Shown in pieces: positions 51,396 through 60,639 of a DNA stretch of 64,000 nt. The DNA is taken from the NCBI GenBank assembly GCA_964599875.1, contig CAZRHE010000004.1:1-64000 (forward strand). The letters run 5' to 3'. The notes under the pieces were generated by a model. It did not search any database. It was not told the DNA's origin and was given only the letters and a program-made list of their open reading frames with translations. Source of the DNA: RGIG4097 sp964599875 (GTDB lineage: Bacteria; Bacillota; Clostridia; Christensenellales; CAG-917). Numbering within the stretch: the stretch's first letter is position 1; every line of letters begins with the position of its first letter. The translations under genes and the position numbers were made by a program.

Positions 51396-52697
51396 TTATT
51401 CGAGTTGACCTTTCGCGTTGATGAGGGTTGCGCCGCCCATAAACTTGCGAAGCACTTCGGGGATGGTCACGCTTCCGTCCGCGTTTTGATACTGCTCGAC
51501 GATTGCGGGGATAACGCGGGAAGTCGCAAGACCGCTTCCGTTCAAAGTGTGGAGATATTGGGGTTTGCCCGTTTCGGAGTCGCGATAACGAGTGTTGTTT
51601 CTTCTTGCTTGATAGTCGTTTGCGTTGGAAACAGAACTACATTCCTTATAAATGCCCATGGACGGAATCCAAAGTTCGACGTCGTAGGTGCGCGCCATAC
51701 TTGCAGAGCAATCTCCCGCCGCAAGTTTGCTAAGGCGGAAGTGCAATCCGAGTTTGTCGACGAGGCGGCACGCCTTTTCAACGAGTTCCTCGAACGCTTT
51801 GGGACTATCGCAGGGTTTTGCATATTGCACCATTTCGATTTTGTTGAATTGGTGACCCCTTATCATTCCGCGTTCTTCGCTTCTCGCGCTGCCCGCTTCC
51901 TTTCTAAAGCAGGGAGAATATGCGAAGAATTTCATAGGCAATTTTTCTTCGGGGACGATTTCGCCCGCGTACATATTGACGAGTGCGGTTTCCGCGGTGG
52001 GGAGCATAAAACGATTTCTCGCTCTATCCTCGTCGCAGTCGAGCCAATAGACTTCGTCGCTGAATTTGGGGAATTGACCCGCGCCGAATCCGCAGTTGTA
52101 TCCGAGTTGATAAGGAGGCAAAATAAATTCGTATCCATCGGACAAATGCTCTTCGATGAAGTAGTTGAGGAGCGCCCATTCCAGTCTTGCGCCCACTCCG
52201 CGATAAAGCCAGAAGCCGTTGCCCGAAAGTTTGACTCCTCTTTCATAGTCGATAAGTCCGAGGTCTACGCAGAGGTCGTAATGGTTTTTGGGAGTGAATC
52301 CGTCGAAAGTCGGCTTTGCGCCCCATTCTTTTACGACTTGATTGTTTTCCTTTTCACCGGGGAGAAGGTCGGGATCGGGAATATTGGGGATTCTGCAAAG
52401 GAAATCGTTGATTGCCGTAACGAGAGAATTGATTTTCTCGTCGCCCGCCGCGATTTGATTGCCGATTTCACGCATTTCGTCGAAAATGGGAGTCACGTCC
52501 TTTCCCTCTTTTTTGAGTTTGGGAATTTCCGCCGAAACCTTATTGCGTTTTGCTTTGAGTTGTTCGATTTCGCCGATGAGCGCTTTGCGCTGATTATCCC
52601 ATTCGATGACTTCGGTGAAATCCGCGTCGTAACCTTTCTTTTTGAGTGCGGCGACGACTTCTTCGGTATTGTTTCTGATTCTGATTAAGTCTAACAT
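51396..52697 (-). CDS. serS: Seryl-tRNA synthetase
   Basis: A 433-residue class II synthetase. An N-terminal coiled-coil tRNA-binding arm (about 30-105) is followed by the catalytic core with motif 2 FRKEAGSARSEERGMIRGHQF minus its ends and motif 3 LHTLNGSGLATSRVIPAI. Length is usual. GAGGTCAAT precedes the ATG, 23 bp after leuS. It is the middle gene of the leuS-serS-M28 transcript. Confidence 0.98.
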   Translation of the reverse strand: MLDLIRIRNNTEEVVAALKKKGYDADFTEVIEWDNQRKALIGEIEQLKAKRNKVSAEIPKLKKEGKDVTPIFDEMREIGNQIAAGDEKINSLVTAINDFLCRIPNIPDPDLLPGEKENNQVVKEWGAKPTFDGFTPKNHYDLCVDLGLIDYERGVKLSGNGFWLYRGVGARLEWALLNYFIEEHLSDGYEFILPPYQLGYNCGFGAGQFPKFSDEVYWLDCDEDRARNRFMLPTAETALVNMYAGEIVPEEKLPMKFFAYSPCFRKEAGSARSEERGMIRGHQFNKIEMVQYAKPCDSPKAFEELVEKACRLVDKLGLHFRLSKLAAGDCSASMARTYDVELWIPSMGIYKECSSVSNANDYQARRNNTRYRDSETGKPQYLHTLNGSGLATSRVIPAIVEQYQNADGSVTIPEVLRKFMGGATLINAKGQLE

Positions 52698-52720
52698 ATT
52701 GACCTCTTATATGATTTCGC

Positions 52721-55141
52721 TTACGCGATTATGTTTACGAGTCTGCCGGGGACGACGATGACTTTCTTCACGTCACCCGTGAGTTGAGCGGCGACCGCTT
52801 CTTTTGCAATCTTTTCGATTTCTTCCTTGGACGCATCCTTGGAAACGGTGATTTTCGCTCTCATCTTGGAGTTGATTTGCACTGCGAGTTCGATTTCGTC
52901 AAGCACGAGCGCTTTCTCGTTGCAGACGGGGAAAGGTTGATTGAATACGGAATATTCCTTGCCCATAACTTCCCAAAGTTCCTCTGCAAAGTGAGGCGCA
53001 AACGGAGCCATCATCAAGACGAGGTCGCGGATGCAGTCGAGATAAAATACACTCTTGTGCGCGACCGCGCTGTCGTATGCGTAGATTGCGTTGACGTATT
53101 CCATCATTCTTGCGAGTGCGGTGTTGAAAGAGAAAGTTTCGAGGTCCGCCGTCACCGCTTTTATCGTGCGATTGCGGACGAAGTCGAGTTCTTTTTCTTC
53201 CTTGCCCATAGGTCTATCCTCGAAATTCTCGTAGCATTTTCTGACAAGGCGTTCGATTCTGTCGAAGAAGCGGATGATGCCGTCCAGTCCTTTATCGTTC
53301 CACGGACCGCCCTCGATATAACTGAATCCGAACATAAGATACACTCTGAATGCGTCCGAGCCGTATTTGGACACGCTGTCGTCGGGAGAAACGACGTTGC
53401 CGCGAGATTTGGACATCTTTTGTCCGTCGGGGCCGAGAATGGTGCCTTGGTGCACGAGGGACAAGAAAGGCTCGTCGAAATGGAGATATCCCATATCTCT
53501 CAACGCTTTCGTGAAGAAACGCGCGTAGAGCAAGTGCATGCAAGCGTGCTCCGCACCGCCTATATATTTGTCGACGGGAAGAATTTTGTCGATTTTTTCG
53601 GTATCGAACGGTGCGTCCGCGTTCTTGTTGTCGGGATAGCGCAAGAAATACCAACTCGAACAAACGAAAGTGTCGAGGGTGTCGGGATCTCTTCTTGCGG
53701 GTGCTCCGCAAACGGGGCAAGTGCAATTCATAAATTCTTCGCACTTCGCAAGCGGAGATTTGCCGTCGGGCTTGAATTCCACATTATAAGGAAGTTCGAC
53801 GGGAAGATCCTTTTCGGGGACGGGGACGTCGCCGCAGTGAGGACAATGGATAATGGGGATAGGCGCGCCCCAGTAACGTTGACGGCTGATGAGCCAGTCG
53901 CGCAAACGATAGTTGGTTTTGAGTGCGCCCTTGCCCTCTTTTTCGAGTTTTTTAACGACGGCGATTCTGCCCTCTTCCGTGGTCATTCCGTCGAATTCGC
54001 CGCTGTTTATCATCACGCCGTAATCGCAGAAAGGAAGTGCGTCGTCCACGTCGTCGCTTGCGGCTTTAATTACTCTTTCGACGGGAAGTCCGAGTTTTTG
54101 TGCGAACACGTAGTCGCGGTCGTCGTGCGCCGCAACGCCCATAACCGCACCCGTGCCGTAACTTGCGATGACGTAATCCGCAACGAGAATAGGCACTTCT
54201 CTGCCGTTTATCGGGTTGATTGCATAAGAACCGGTAAGGACGCCGGTCTTTTCGCGAGTGGACGCCATACGGTCGATTTCGGTGACTTTCGCGCTTTCCG
54301 CTTTATACTTCTCGACAACCTCTTTTTGTTCCGCAGTGGTGACGAGATCGACGAGAGGACTTTCGGGTGCGAGCACGACGTAGGTCACGCCGAAAAGAGT
54401 ATCCGCACGAGTAGTGAACACTCTGAAAGTCACGTCGCTGTCTTTGACTGCAAATTCGACTTCTCCGCCGTAAGACTTACCGATCCAGTTTTTCTGCATG
54501 GTTTTGGTCTTTTCGGGCCAATCGAGTTTGTCGAGGTCTTCGAGCAATTCGTCAGCGTATTCGGTGATTTTGAAGAACCATTGCGTAAGATTTTTTCTGA
54601 CGACGGTGCTTCCGCATCTCTCGCAAATTCCGCCTTGCGCTTGTTCGTTTGCAAGGACGGTGTTACAAGAAGGACACCAGTTGACGGGTGCTTCCTTTCT
54701 GTACGCAAGTCCGTGCTTGTACATTTGAAGGAACATCCATTGCGTCCACTTGTAGTAGTCGGGCATACAGGTTTTGATTTCGTAATCCCAATCGTACGTG
54801 GCGCCGATACGTTTCAGTTGTTCTTCCATCGTAGCGATATTTTTAAGAGTGCTGTCTTGAGGGTGAATACCCGTCTTTATCGCGAAGTTTTCCGCGGGAA
54901 GACCGAACGCGTCGAATCCCATCGGGTGAAACACTTCGTAGCCTTGCATGCGTTTGAAGCGAGCATAGGAATCGGACGGCCCGTAGTTATACCAGTGACC
55001 TGCGTGGAGTTTCGCGCCGGAGGGATAAGAAAACATTTCGAGAACGTAGCATTTCTTGTCCGCTCTGTCGGGGTGGAACTTATAAAGTTGGGTGTCTGCC
55101 CAAATTTTTTGCCATTTGGCTTCGATTTGACGTAAATCCAT
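52721..55141 (-). CDS. leuS: Leucyl-tRNA synthetase
   Basis: An 806-residue class I synthetase. HIGH appears as KLHAGHWYNYGP, KMSKS as GQKMSKSRGNVV, the editing domain carries TRADTLFGVTYVVLAPES and GTGAVMGVAAHDDRD, and two zinc sites are visible (CPSCNT/CERCGS and CTCPVCGAP). A consensus promoter is upstream and no T-box leader is present in the 120 bp intergenic region. Confidence 0.98.
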   Translation of the reverse strand: MDLRQIEAKWQKIWADTQLYKFHPDRADKKCYVLEMFSYPSGAKLHAGHWYNYGPSDSYARFKRMQGYEVFHPMGFDAFGLPAENFAIKTGIHPQDSTLKNIATMEEQLKRIGATYDWDYEIKTCMPDYYKWTQWMFLQMYKHGLAYRKEAPVNWCPSCNTVLANEQAQGGICERCGSTVVRKNLTQWFFKITEYADELLEDLDKLDWPEKTKTMQKNWIGKSYGGEVEFAVKDSDVTFRVFTTRADTLFGVTYVVLAPESPLVDLVTTAEQKEVVEKYKAESAKVTEIDRMASTREKTGVLTGSYAINPINGREVPILVADYVIASYGTGAVMGVAAHDDRDYVFAQKLGLPVERVIKAASDDVDDALPFCDYGVMINSGEFDGMTTEEGRIAVVKKLEKEGKGALKTNYRLRDWLISRQRYWGAPIPIIHCPHCGDVPVPEKDLPVELPYNVEFKPDGKSPLAKCEEFMNCTCPVCGAPARRDPDTLDTFVCSSWYFLRYPDNKNADAPFDTEKIDKILPVDKYIGGAEHACMHLLYARFFTKALRDMGYLHFDEPFLSLVHQGTILGPDGQKMSKSRGNVVSPDDSVSKYGSDAFRVYLMFGFSYIEGGPWNDKGLDGIIRFFDRIERLVRKCYENFEDRPMGKEEKELDFVRNRTIKAVTADLETFSFNTALARMMEYVNAIYAYDSAVAHKSVFYLDCIRDLVLMMAPFAPHFAEELWEVMGKEYSVFNQPFPVCNEKALVLDEIELAVQINSKMRAKITVSKDASKEEIEKIAKEAVAAQLTGDVKKVIVVPGRLVNIIA

Positions 55142-55171
55142 TTCTCATTTTCCTAAATTTAAGATATATAG

Positions 55172-55200
55172 ATTTTAATACTAAACATTATATAAGTCAA
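55172..55200 (-). promoter_or_regulatory. Promoter of the leuS operon
   Basis: TTGACT, 17 bp, TAAAAT on the minus strand. Confidence 0.7.
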
Positions 55201-55213
55201 CAAAAAAAGATTA

Positions 55214-55242
55214 TTGACACCCCCGCCCGTAAAGGATAAAAT
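55214..55242 (+). promoter_or_regulatory. Promoter of the GH5 gene
   Basis: TTGACA, 17 bp, TAAAAT, followed by GAGGTAACG before the ATG; divergent from leuS. Confidence 0.7.
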
Positions 55243-55262
55243 GGTTTTGTGAGGTAACGACT

Positions 55263-56750
55263 ATGAAAAAAACCTTTTTGACAAAACTTCGCGCAATCGT
55301 CGCGCTTCTTGCAATCGCGACTTCTACTTTCGCTTTTGCGGCATGCAACGACAAGGATGCGGACGTGCCCGCTCCCGACGCGGACGGAGCACAGAAAACC
55401 TTCGTCAAGGCGGACGGCATCCGTCTTCTCGGCATAGACGGAGAGCCTATGGGACTTCAAGGCACCAATCTCGGCGGTTGGCTCGTGCAAGAAGAATGGC
55501 TTTGCCCGAGCACGATGTCCTATTCCTATGCGCAAATCGATATCCTTCTCACCCTCTACAACCGCTTCGGCAAGGAAGAGGCGGACAGACTTATGAAAGT
55601 CTACGAAGACAACTGGGTGACCGAACAAGATTTTGCGAATATCAAGGCGCTCGGCATGAACTGCGTCAGAATCCCGTTCACCTATCTCAACTTCATGGAC
55701 CCCCTCAAATACGACGAGGAAAAGGGCGAATGGGTGAAAAAGGATTGGAGCGAACTCACTATAAATACCGAAAATAACGATGGATTCGCAAGGCTCGACT
55801 GGGCGCTCGAAACGTGCAAAAAGTACGGCTTGTACGCAATTCTCGATATGCACGGAGCGGTCGGCTCTCAATCCGGACAAGACCACTCGGGAGATATATC
55901 GGAATATCTCGGTCGCCTCTATCTGCAAAACGAAGTCGGTGCGACCTGCCGCGAAAAGACCATAGAATTGTGGGTGGAAATCGCAAAACGCTACAAAGAT
56001 AACGAATACGTCGCCGCTCTCGATATTTTGAACGAACCCGGCATCGCGACGGGAAGTCCCTCGGAGGGCAAAAACCAAACCACTGCGAACGATATCGTCA
56101 TGGGATTCTTCGACGACGTTTACAAGGCGATTCGCGAAGTGGATAACAATCACGTCATCTGTTTCGAATCCTGCTGGCAAGCGACCGAACTTGCTTTCCC
56201 CGACAAGTACGGCTGGGAAAACGTCCTTTATCAATATCACCATTATAACTGGGCGTCGAACAATATACCTAACGACCTTTACTACGATTTAAACGTACAA
56301 CTGACTGACGGAAAAAGGAACGGAGCAAAGCGCAACTTCCCCGTTCTCATCGGCGAATTCAACGTATGGCCCGACACTCACGCAGACAAGACGCAAATTA
56401 ATAAAGACAGCACGCAAACCGAGGCGGAGGCTTGGAGCGGAGCAATGGAACTTTATACGGGCAAAGGTTGGAGTTACACCACTTGGAACTTTAAGCATTG
56501 CGCGACTCATTCGAGTTGGGGACTGTTCAATCTGAAAGAAGGCATCGACAATCCTCAAGCGGACCTTCTCGAATCAAGCATAGAAGAAATCGAATACGCT
56601 TGGAGTTATCACAACGCAAGCAACTATCGCGAAAACACCGACCTCACGAATTGCATAAAGCCGTATATGGATTCCTTCTACACGGGCGAAAAAGTCAAAC
56701 CGCTCAACGAGAAATACTACATTCTCGGCACCGTCGTCGAAGAGGAATGA
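55263..56750 (+). CDS. Secreted GH5 glycoside hydrolase lipoprotein
   Basis: A 495-residue exported beta-glycanase. The signal peptide ends in AFAAC (probable lipidated Cys28), with an Asp/Pro/Ala linker. The barrel shows LQGTNLGGWLVQEEW, MNCVRIPFTYLNF, LDMHGAVGSQSG, acid/base Glu in LDILNEPG near 260 and nucleophile Glu in LIGEFNVWPD near 365. The NLGGW and HGAxGSQ patterns resemble exo-1,3-beta-glucanase-like GH5 members, so a beta-glucan substrate is likely, not certain. Monocistronic. Confidence 0.9.
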   Translation: MKKTFLTKLRAIVALLAIATSTFAFAACNDKDADVPAPDADGAQKTFVKADGIRLLGIDGEPMGLQGTNLGGWLVQEEWLCPSTMSYSYAQIDILLTLYNRFGKEEADRLMKVYEDNWVTEQDFANIKALGMNCVRIPFTYLNFMDPLKYDEEKGEWVKKDWSELTINTENNDGFARLDWALETCKKYGLYAILDMHGAVGSQSGQDHSGDISEYLGRLYLQNEVGATCREKTIELWVEIAKRYKDNEYVAALDILNEPGIATGSPSEGKNQTTANDIVMGFFDDVYKAIREVDNNHVICFESCWQATELAFPDKYGWENVLYQYHHYNWASNNIPNDLYYDLNVQLTDGKRNGAKRNFPVLIGEFNVWPDTHADKTQINKDSTQTEAEAWSGAMELYTGKGWSYTTWNFKHCATHSSWGLFNLKEGIDNPQADLLESSIEEIEYAWSYHNASNYRENTDLTNCIKPYMDSFYTGEKVKPLNEKYYILGTVVEEE

Positions 56751-56759
56751 GATTATCGG

Positions 56760-56788
56760 TTGTGTTAGTCGCAAAATCGTGCTAATAT
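56760..56788 (+). promoter_or_regulatory. Promoter of tmk-holB-ricT
   Basis: TTGTGT, 17 bp, TAATAT. Confidence 0.55.
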
Positions 56789-56817
56789 CTATATCATTAA
56801 AACCGAAGAGGTAAGTT

Positions 56818-57426
56818 ATGTTCATCTCTTTTGAAGGTTGCGAGGGCGTGGGAAAATCCACCCAACTGCGCTTCCTGAAAGAATATCTCGAAAAAACCCA
56901 CCAACCTGCCGTGTTCGTCCGCGAGCCCGGCAGCACCCCTATATCCGAACAAATTCGCGAAGTCATTCTGAAACCCGAAAACACCGAAATGACGGACGTT
57001 TGCGAGGCGTTGTTGTACGCGGCGTCAAGGGCGCAACTCGTGGACGAAGTCATCCTCCCCGCCCTTGCGGAAGGCAAAATCGTCGTGTGCGACCGCTACG
57101 TAGACAGTTCGGTCGCCTATCAGGGATTCGGCAGAGGACTCGGTGCGGATACGGTCAAGCGCATCAACGCCTACTCTATCGAACGTTGTATGCCCGACGT
57201 CACCGTGTTTCTCGATTTGCGTCCGTCCGAGTCTTGGCGCACCACCCCGGGCGAAGACAGATTGGAGCATCAGGAACGCTCGTTCTATGAAAAAGTTTAC
57301 GAGGGCTTTGTTGCGGAAAGTGCGATTTCAAACGGTCGAATCGTATCGATAAAACCCGACTTTGACAAAAACGTCACGCACGAACGCATAATCGACGCGC
57401 TCAGAAAAAGAGGTGCCGTGAAGTGA
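56818..57426 (+). CDS. tmk: Thymidylate kinase
   Basis: A 202-residue kinase making dTDP. P-loop FEGCEGVGKSTQ, the dTMP-binding REPGSTPISEQIR, DRYVDSSVAYQGFGRGLG and a short LID GEDRLEHQ are all present. GAGGTAAGTT precedes the ATG. The stop overlaps the holB GTG start. The tmk-holB-ricT order is a Firmicute hallmark. Confidence 0.97.
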   Translation: MFISFEGCEGVGKSTQLRFLKEYLEKTHQPAVFVREPGSTPISEQIREVILKPENTEMTDVCEALLYAASRAQLVDEVILPALAEGKIVVCDRYVDSSVAYQGFGRGLGADTVKRINAYSIERCMPDVTVFLDLRPSESWRTTPGEDRLEHQERSFYEKVYEGFVAESAISNGRIVSIKPDFDKNVTHERIIDALRKRGAVK

Positions 57427-58394
57427 ACAAGCCCGTGTTTGCAGACGTCCTAAAAGGCTCGAAAGCCTACAAACTTTTGAAAGGAGATTTCTCTCTGGGG
57501 CTTGGTCACGCCTATCTTATCGTGTCCCCCGACAACGATATCATGGCGGAGTTTTTCAACCTTGTCGCGGCTATGATTTTTTGTGAATCTAATTCCGCTT
57601 GCCTTAACTGCCCCGAATGTTTGAAGGTGCTGCACGGCAACAATCCCGACGTATATTTCGTCAACGAAGAGGAAAAGGATATAACGACGAAAAAAGTCGA
57701 GGAGTTGACGAATTCCACTCAACTCAAATCGTATAGCGGACGAAAACTATACTTTGTTTATCGCGCGGATAAAATGAATGCGGCGGCGCAAAACAAACTC
57801 CTTAAAACTCTCGAAGAGCCACCCGCGGGCGTAACCATATTCCTCGGTGCGACCAACGAAACGGCGATGCTCAAAACTATCCGCTCCCGCTGTCATACGA
57901 TTTATCTCGACGCGTTCGACAGAGACGTGATATATCATGCTCTGCTCTCTCTCAAAATCAGCGAAAAGACTGCGCAGATTGCGGCGGATTGCAGTGAAGG
58001 AATGCTCGGCAAGGCGTACAACGTGGCGAAAAATCCCGAATACGCGGGGCTATACTCCTCCGTCGTATATCTTCTCGGCAAACTCAACCGTAGCGGCGAC
58101 GTCATGTTCCTCGACCGCATCGCGCCCATGCACAATCAAACGCAAGAGTTTTTCGACGTCATGACCATCATCCTTCGCGATATGCTGGCGGCGAAAGAAA
58201 ACGGGAATCTCATATCCAAACACGTTTCATCCGAAATCCAAACCCTTGCGGACGGATTTTCGGCAAAAGCGATATCCGAAATCATTCTCCTCGTAAACGA
58301 GGCGAGAAAAAAACTTAATTTTTACGTCAACAAGCAGGCGACGATAGATTCCCTGCTGTTTTCCATACTGGAGGTAAAATATAAATGGCAATAA
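57423..58394 (+). CDS. holB: DNA polymerase III delta-prime subunit
   Basis: A 323-residue clamp-loader subunit. The zinc module ACLNCPECLKV (about 58-70), sensor-type GRKLYFVYRADKMNAAAQNK and LLKTLEEPPAGVTIFLGATN with TIRSRC are characteristic. The Walker A loop typical of the related gamma/tau subunit is absent, as usual for delta-prime. Starts with GTG overlapping the tmk stop and overlaps ricT by 10 bp. Confidence 0.93.
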   Translation: MNKPVFADVLKGSKAYKLLKGDFSLGLGHAYLIVSPDNDIMAEFFNLVAAMIFCESNSACLNCPECLKVLHGNNPDVYFVNEEEKDITTKKVEELTNSTQLKSYSGRKLYFVYRADKMNAAAQNKLLKTLEEPPAGVTIFLGATNETAMLKTIRSRCHTIYLDAFDRDVIYHALLSLKISEKTAQIAADCSEGMLGKAYNVAKNPEYAGLYSSVVYLLGKLNRSGDVMFLDRIAPMHNQTQEFFDVMTIILRDMLAAKENGNLISKHVSSEIQTLADGFSAKAISEIILLVNEARKKLNFYVNKQATIDSLLFSILEVKYKWQ

Positions 58395-59233
58395 TCGTAG
58401 GAATCAAATTCCTAAACTCTAATAAAATCTACTACTTCGACCCCAAAGACGTCGAATTCAAAGAAGGGGACGGCGCAATCGTCGAAACCGCAAGAGGTCA
58501 AGAATACGGCGTCGTTTCGATTGCGAACAAAGAAGTGGAAGAAAAAGACATAGTGTCCCCCTTGAAACCCGTAATCCGCAAGGCGACGGAAGATGATTTG
58601 AAACGCCTCGAAAAAAATCGCGCGGACAAAGAGCACGCACTCAAAGTCATCCGCGAAAAAGTGGCGGAAGCGGGACTTCAAATGAAACTCGTGGACGCGG
58701 AATACACCTTTGACAGAAGCAAACTCATATTCTACTTTACCGCAGACGGAAGAGTGGATTTCAGAGAACTCGTCAAAACCCTTGCGTCCATATTCAAAAT
58801 CCGTATCGAACTCAGACAGATTTACGAACGCGACGACACCAAGATGAGAGGCGCACTCGCTCCTTGCGGTCGTCCTTGCTGCTGCACCACTCACCTACCC
58901 GACTTCGAGAAGGTATCCATAAAAATGGCGAAAATCCAAGGACTCTCCCTCAATCCGCAAAAGATAAGCGGAATGTGCGGTCGCCTTATGTGCTGTCTTA
59001 AATACGAAAACGCATATTACAGCGAAGTGTACAAGCAAATGCCCAAAGTGGGTAGCAAGGTCAAAACTCCCGACGGGGACGGCACCGTCGAGCAAAACGA
59101 CCTCATCAAACAAACTTCGCGCGTGCGCGTCCTTCTCAAAAACGGAGATTACGATTTGCGCACCTATGCGCTTGAAGACCTTCGCATAGGCGAAAGACAA
59201 TCCACCGCCGAAATCGACGACGGCGAAGAATAA
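58385..59233 (+). CDS. ricT: PSP1-domain protein RicT (YaaT)
   Basis: A 282-residue PSP1 protein. In Bacillus RicT with RicA and RicF forms an Fe-S complex that controls RNase Y cleavage and sporulation. The cysteine clusters that bind the cluster are present: CGRPCCCTTHL near 160 and MCGRLMCCLKYE near 200. GGAGG precedes the ATG inside the end of holB. RicA and RicF are not visible in the window. Confidence 0.95.
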   Translation: MAIIVGIKFLNSNKIYYFDPKDVEFKEGDGAIVETARGQEYGVVSIANKEVEEKDIVSPLKPVIRKATEDDLKRLEKNRADKEHALKVIREKVAEAGLQMKLVDAEYTFDRSKLIFYFTADGRVDFRELVKTLASIFKIRIELRQIYERDDTKMRGALAPCGRPCCCTTHLPDFEKVSIKMAKIQGLSLNPQKISGMCGRLMCCLKYENAYYSEVYKQMPKVGSKVKTPDGDGTVEQNDLIKQTSRVRVLLKNGDYDLRTYALEDLRIGERQSTAEIDDGEE

Positions 59234-59310
59234 CCCGTTGATTGCGTCTTTCGCTATAAATCGTCAAATTGCCAAAACGACAAACACCCGTTAAGTCGCA
59301 TCGCAAAATA

Positions 59311-59345
59311 AAAAATCCGACGGACTACTCCGTCGGGTTTTTATT
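59311..59345 (+). terminator. Terminator of tmk-holB-ricT
   Basis: AAAAATCCGACGG and CCGTCGGGTTTTTA arms with a 6-nt loop; may also serve the converging ferredoxin gene. Confidence 0.75.
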
Positions 59346-59358
59346 TTCCGTTGCTAAA

Positions 59359-59529
59359 TTATGCTTCGGTGATTGCGCCGGTAGGGCAACCTTCTTCACA
59401 TGCTCCGCAATCGATGCACGCATCTGCGTCGACTACGTATTTGCCATCGCCTTCGCTGATTGCGCCGACGGGACAGGTGTCTGCGCACGCTCCGCACATA
59501 ACGCATTCGTCACTGATAACTCTTGCCAT
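59359..59529 (-). CDS. 2[4Fe-4S] ferredoxin
   Basis: A 56-residue electron carrier. Two clostridial cluster motifs are complete: CVMCGACADTCPVGAI and CIDCGACEEGCPTGAI, with pseudo-twofold symmetry and an acidic surface. AAGGAG lies 11 bases before the ATG. A TATACA, 17 bp, TATGAT promoter is upstream, its spacer holding an ACAAAC/GTTTGT inverted repeat. It supports an anaerobic lifestyle. No oxidoreductase is adjacent. Confidence 0.95.
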   Translation of the reverse strand: MARVISDECVMCGACADTCPVGAISEGDGKYVVDADACIDCGACEEGCPTGAITEA

Positions 59530-59564
59530 AGTGTAATATCTCCTTGTTTATTTTCGTTTAGATT

Positions 59565-59593
59565 ATCATAACACAAACCTTTGAGTTTGTATA
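59565..59593 (-). promoter_or_regulatory. Promoter of the ferredoxin gene
   Basis: TATACA, 17 bp, TATGAT on the minus strand. Confidence 0.45.
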
Positions 59594-59596
59594 GCA

Positions 59597-60556
59597 CTAA
59601 ATTGATTTTGAGGTTGCGAAAAATTCTTTCAGCAGTTTTACGTAGCGCGTATTGTCCACGTAGAAGCAGCAAACGTGCTCCGCTCCCGCGAAAATTTCCT
59701 GTCTTTTATTTTGGCTGCCGCACGCCTCGTACATTTTATCCGACATAAATTTCGGGACGGTCGGGTCGTTATCGCCCTGTATGAACAAAAACGGGCATTT
59801 TGCGTTTTTGACGATTTCGACCGCGCTGACCTTGCGAAAATCGAATCCCAAAAGCAATCTACACCAAAGACTTCCGAAAAAGAAAATGGGTTTCCCGCTC
59901 AAATGCGGGCAGTGCTTTTTGACCATTGCCTCGAATTCTTCTTCGGGTGAGGTGAATCCGCAATCGAAAACCACGCCCTCAATATCGTCGGGACGCTCCC
60001 CTGCGACCATGGCAACCGTTGCCGCTCCCATGGAAATTCCCAAGAGATAGACTTTGTCGTAGCGCTCTTTCATAAGGTCCACCCAGCCCTTGACGTCTAT
60101 TCTGTCAAGCACCGAGAATCCCGTGTATTCCCCCTCGCTTTCTCCGTGCGCGCGGTCGTCCACAAGGAGAGCGTCTACGCCTATTTCGTCGAAGACGGGG
60201 ATATAAGCGGCACATTCTCTCATGGAGTGCGAAGTGAATCCGTGCACGCATATCACGACGCGTTTTTCGGCATTCTGTCCGCTTGTTTTGTAGAGATTGC
60301 CTTTGAGCGTCAGTCCGTCGAAAGATTTGATTTCGAGGTGTTCGGGAGTGAGCGTGCGAGCGTGTGCGATAGCCTTTCTGCGCTCCTCTTTCACGAATTT
60401 GCGCATTTCGGTTTCGTGGCGTTTGTCCCCGAGTTCGCTATACGGTTTGCGTTTGAAAATTCCGAGGAAAAACGCAAGCCCGGCAATAACGAGAGCAAGC
60501 AACGTAAAAACGACTATGCATGCGATTACGATGAGTATAATTTGATAGATTTCCAT
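59597..60556 (-). CDS. Membrane-anchored alpha/beta hydrolase
   Basis: A 319-residue serine hydrolase. An N-terminal transmembrane helix (about 5-32) anchors the domain. Oxyanion region VICVHGFTSHS, nucleophile Ser in LLGISMGAATV near 172, acid Asp in QGDNDPTVP and base His in GAEHVCCFY complete the triad. Similar to YqkD/YtaP-like family proteins of unknown substrate. The promoter TTTACA-17-TAAAAT ends 6 bp before the ATG and no Shine-Dalgarno site is present, predicting a leaderless mRNA. Confidence 0.9.
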   Translation of the reverse strand: MEIYQIILIVIACIVVFTLLALVIAGLAFFLGIFKRKPYSELGDKRHETEMRKFVKEERRKAIAHARTLTPEHLEIKSFDGLTLKGNLYKTSGQNAEKRVVICVHGFTSHSMRECAAYIPVFDEIGVDALLVDDRAHGESEGEYTGFSVLDRIDVKGWVDLMKERYDKVYLLGISMGAATVAMVAGERPDDIEGVVFDCGFTSPEEEFEAMVKKHCPHLSGKPIFFFGSLWCRLLLGFDFRKVSAVEIVKNAKCPFLFIQGDNDPTVPKFMSDKMYEACGSQNKRQEIFAGAEHVCCFYVDNTRYVKLLKEFFATSKSI

Positions 60557-60562
60557 AAAAAT

Positions 60563-60591
60563 ATTTTAGCACGGCAAAATAATTGTGTAAA
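60563..60591 (-). promoter_or_regulatory. Promoter abutting the alpha/beta hydrolase ATG
   Basis: TTTACA, 17 bp, TAAAAT; overlaps the divergent chromate-transporter promoter. Confidence 0.6.
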
Positions 60592-60611
60592 GGCAAAATT
60601 TGTTTTATAAT
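60583..60611 (+). promoter_or_regulatory. Promoter of the chromate transporter pair
   Basis: TTGTGT, 17 bp, TATAAT, with its -35 region sharing bases with the opposite promoter. Confidence 0.5.
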
Positions 60612-60639
60612 AATCCGCGGACAATAAGGCGAACGATAT

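Noticed and set aside
50064..52688. An 874-codon open frame on the plus strand opposite serS and the M28 gene
   Set aside because: It is antisense to two clearly conserved genes, has no family motif, and arises from codon bias that leaves the opposite strand free of stops.
52784..55135. A 783-codon open frame opposite leuS
   Set aside because: Antisense to a fully motif-complete leuS; no ribosome binding site or recognisable domain.
55142..55262. T-box leader before leuS
   Set aside because: The intergenic region is AT-rich with two simple promoters; no T-box sequence, specifier loop or terminator was found.
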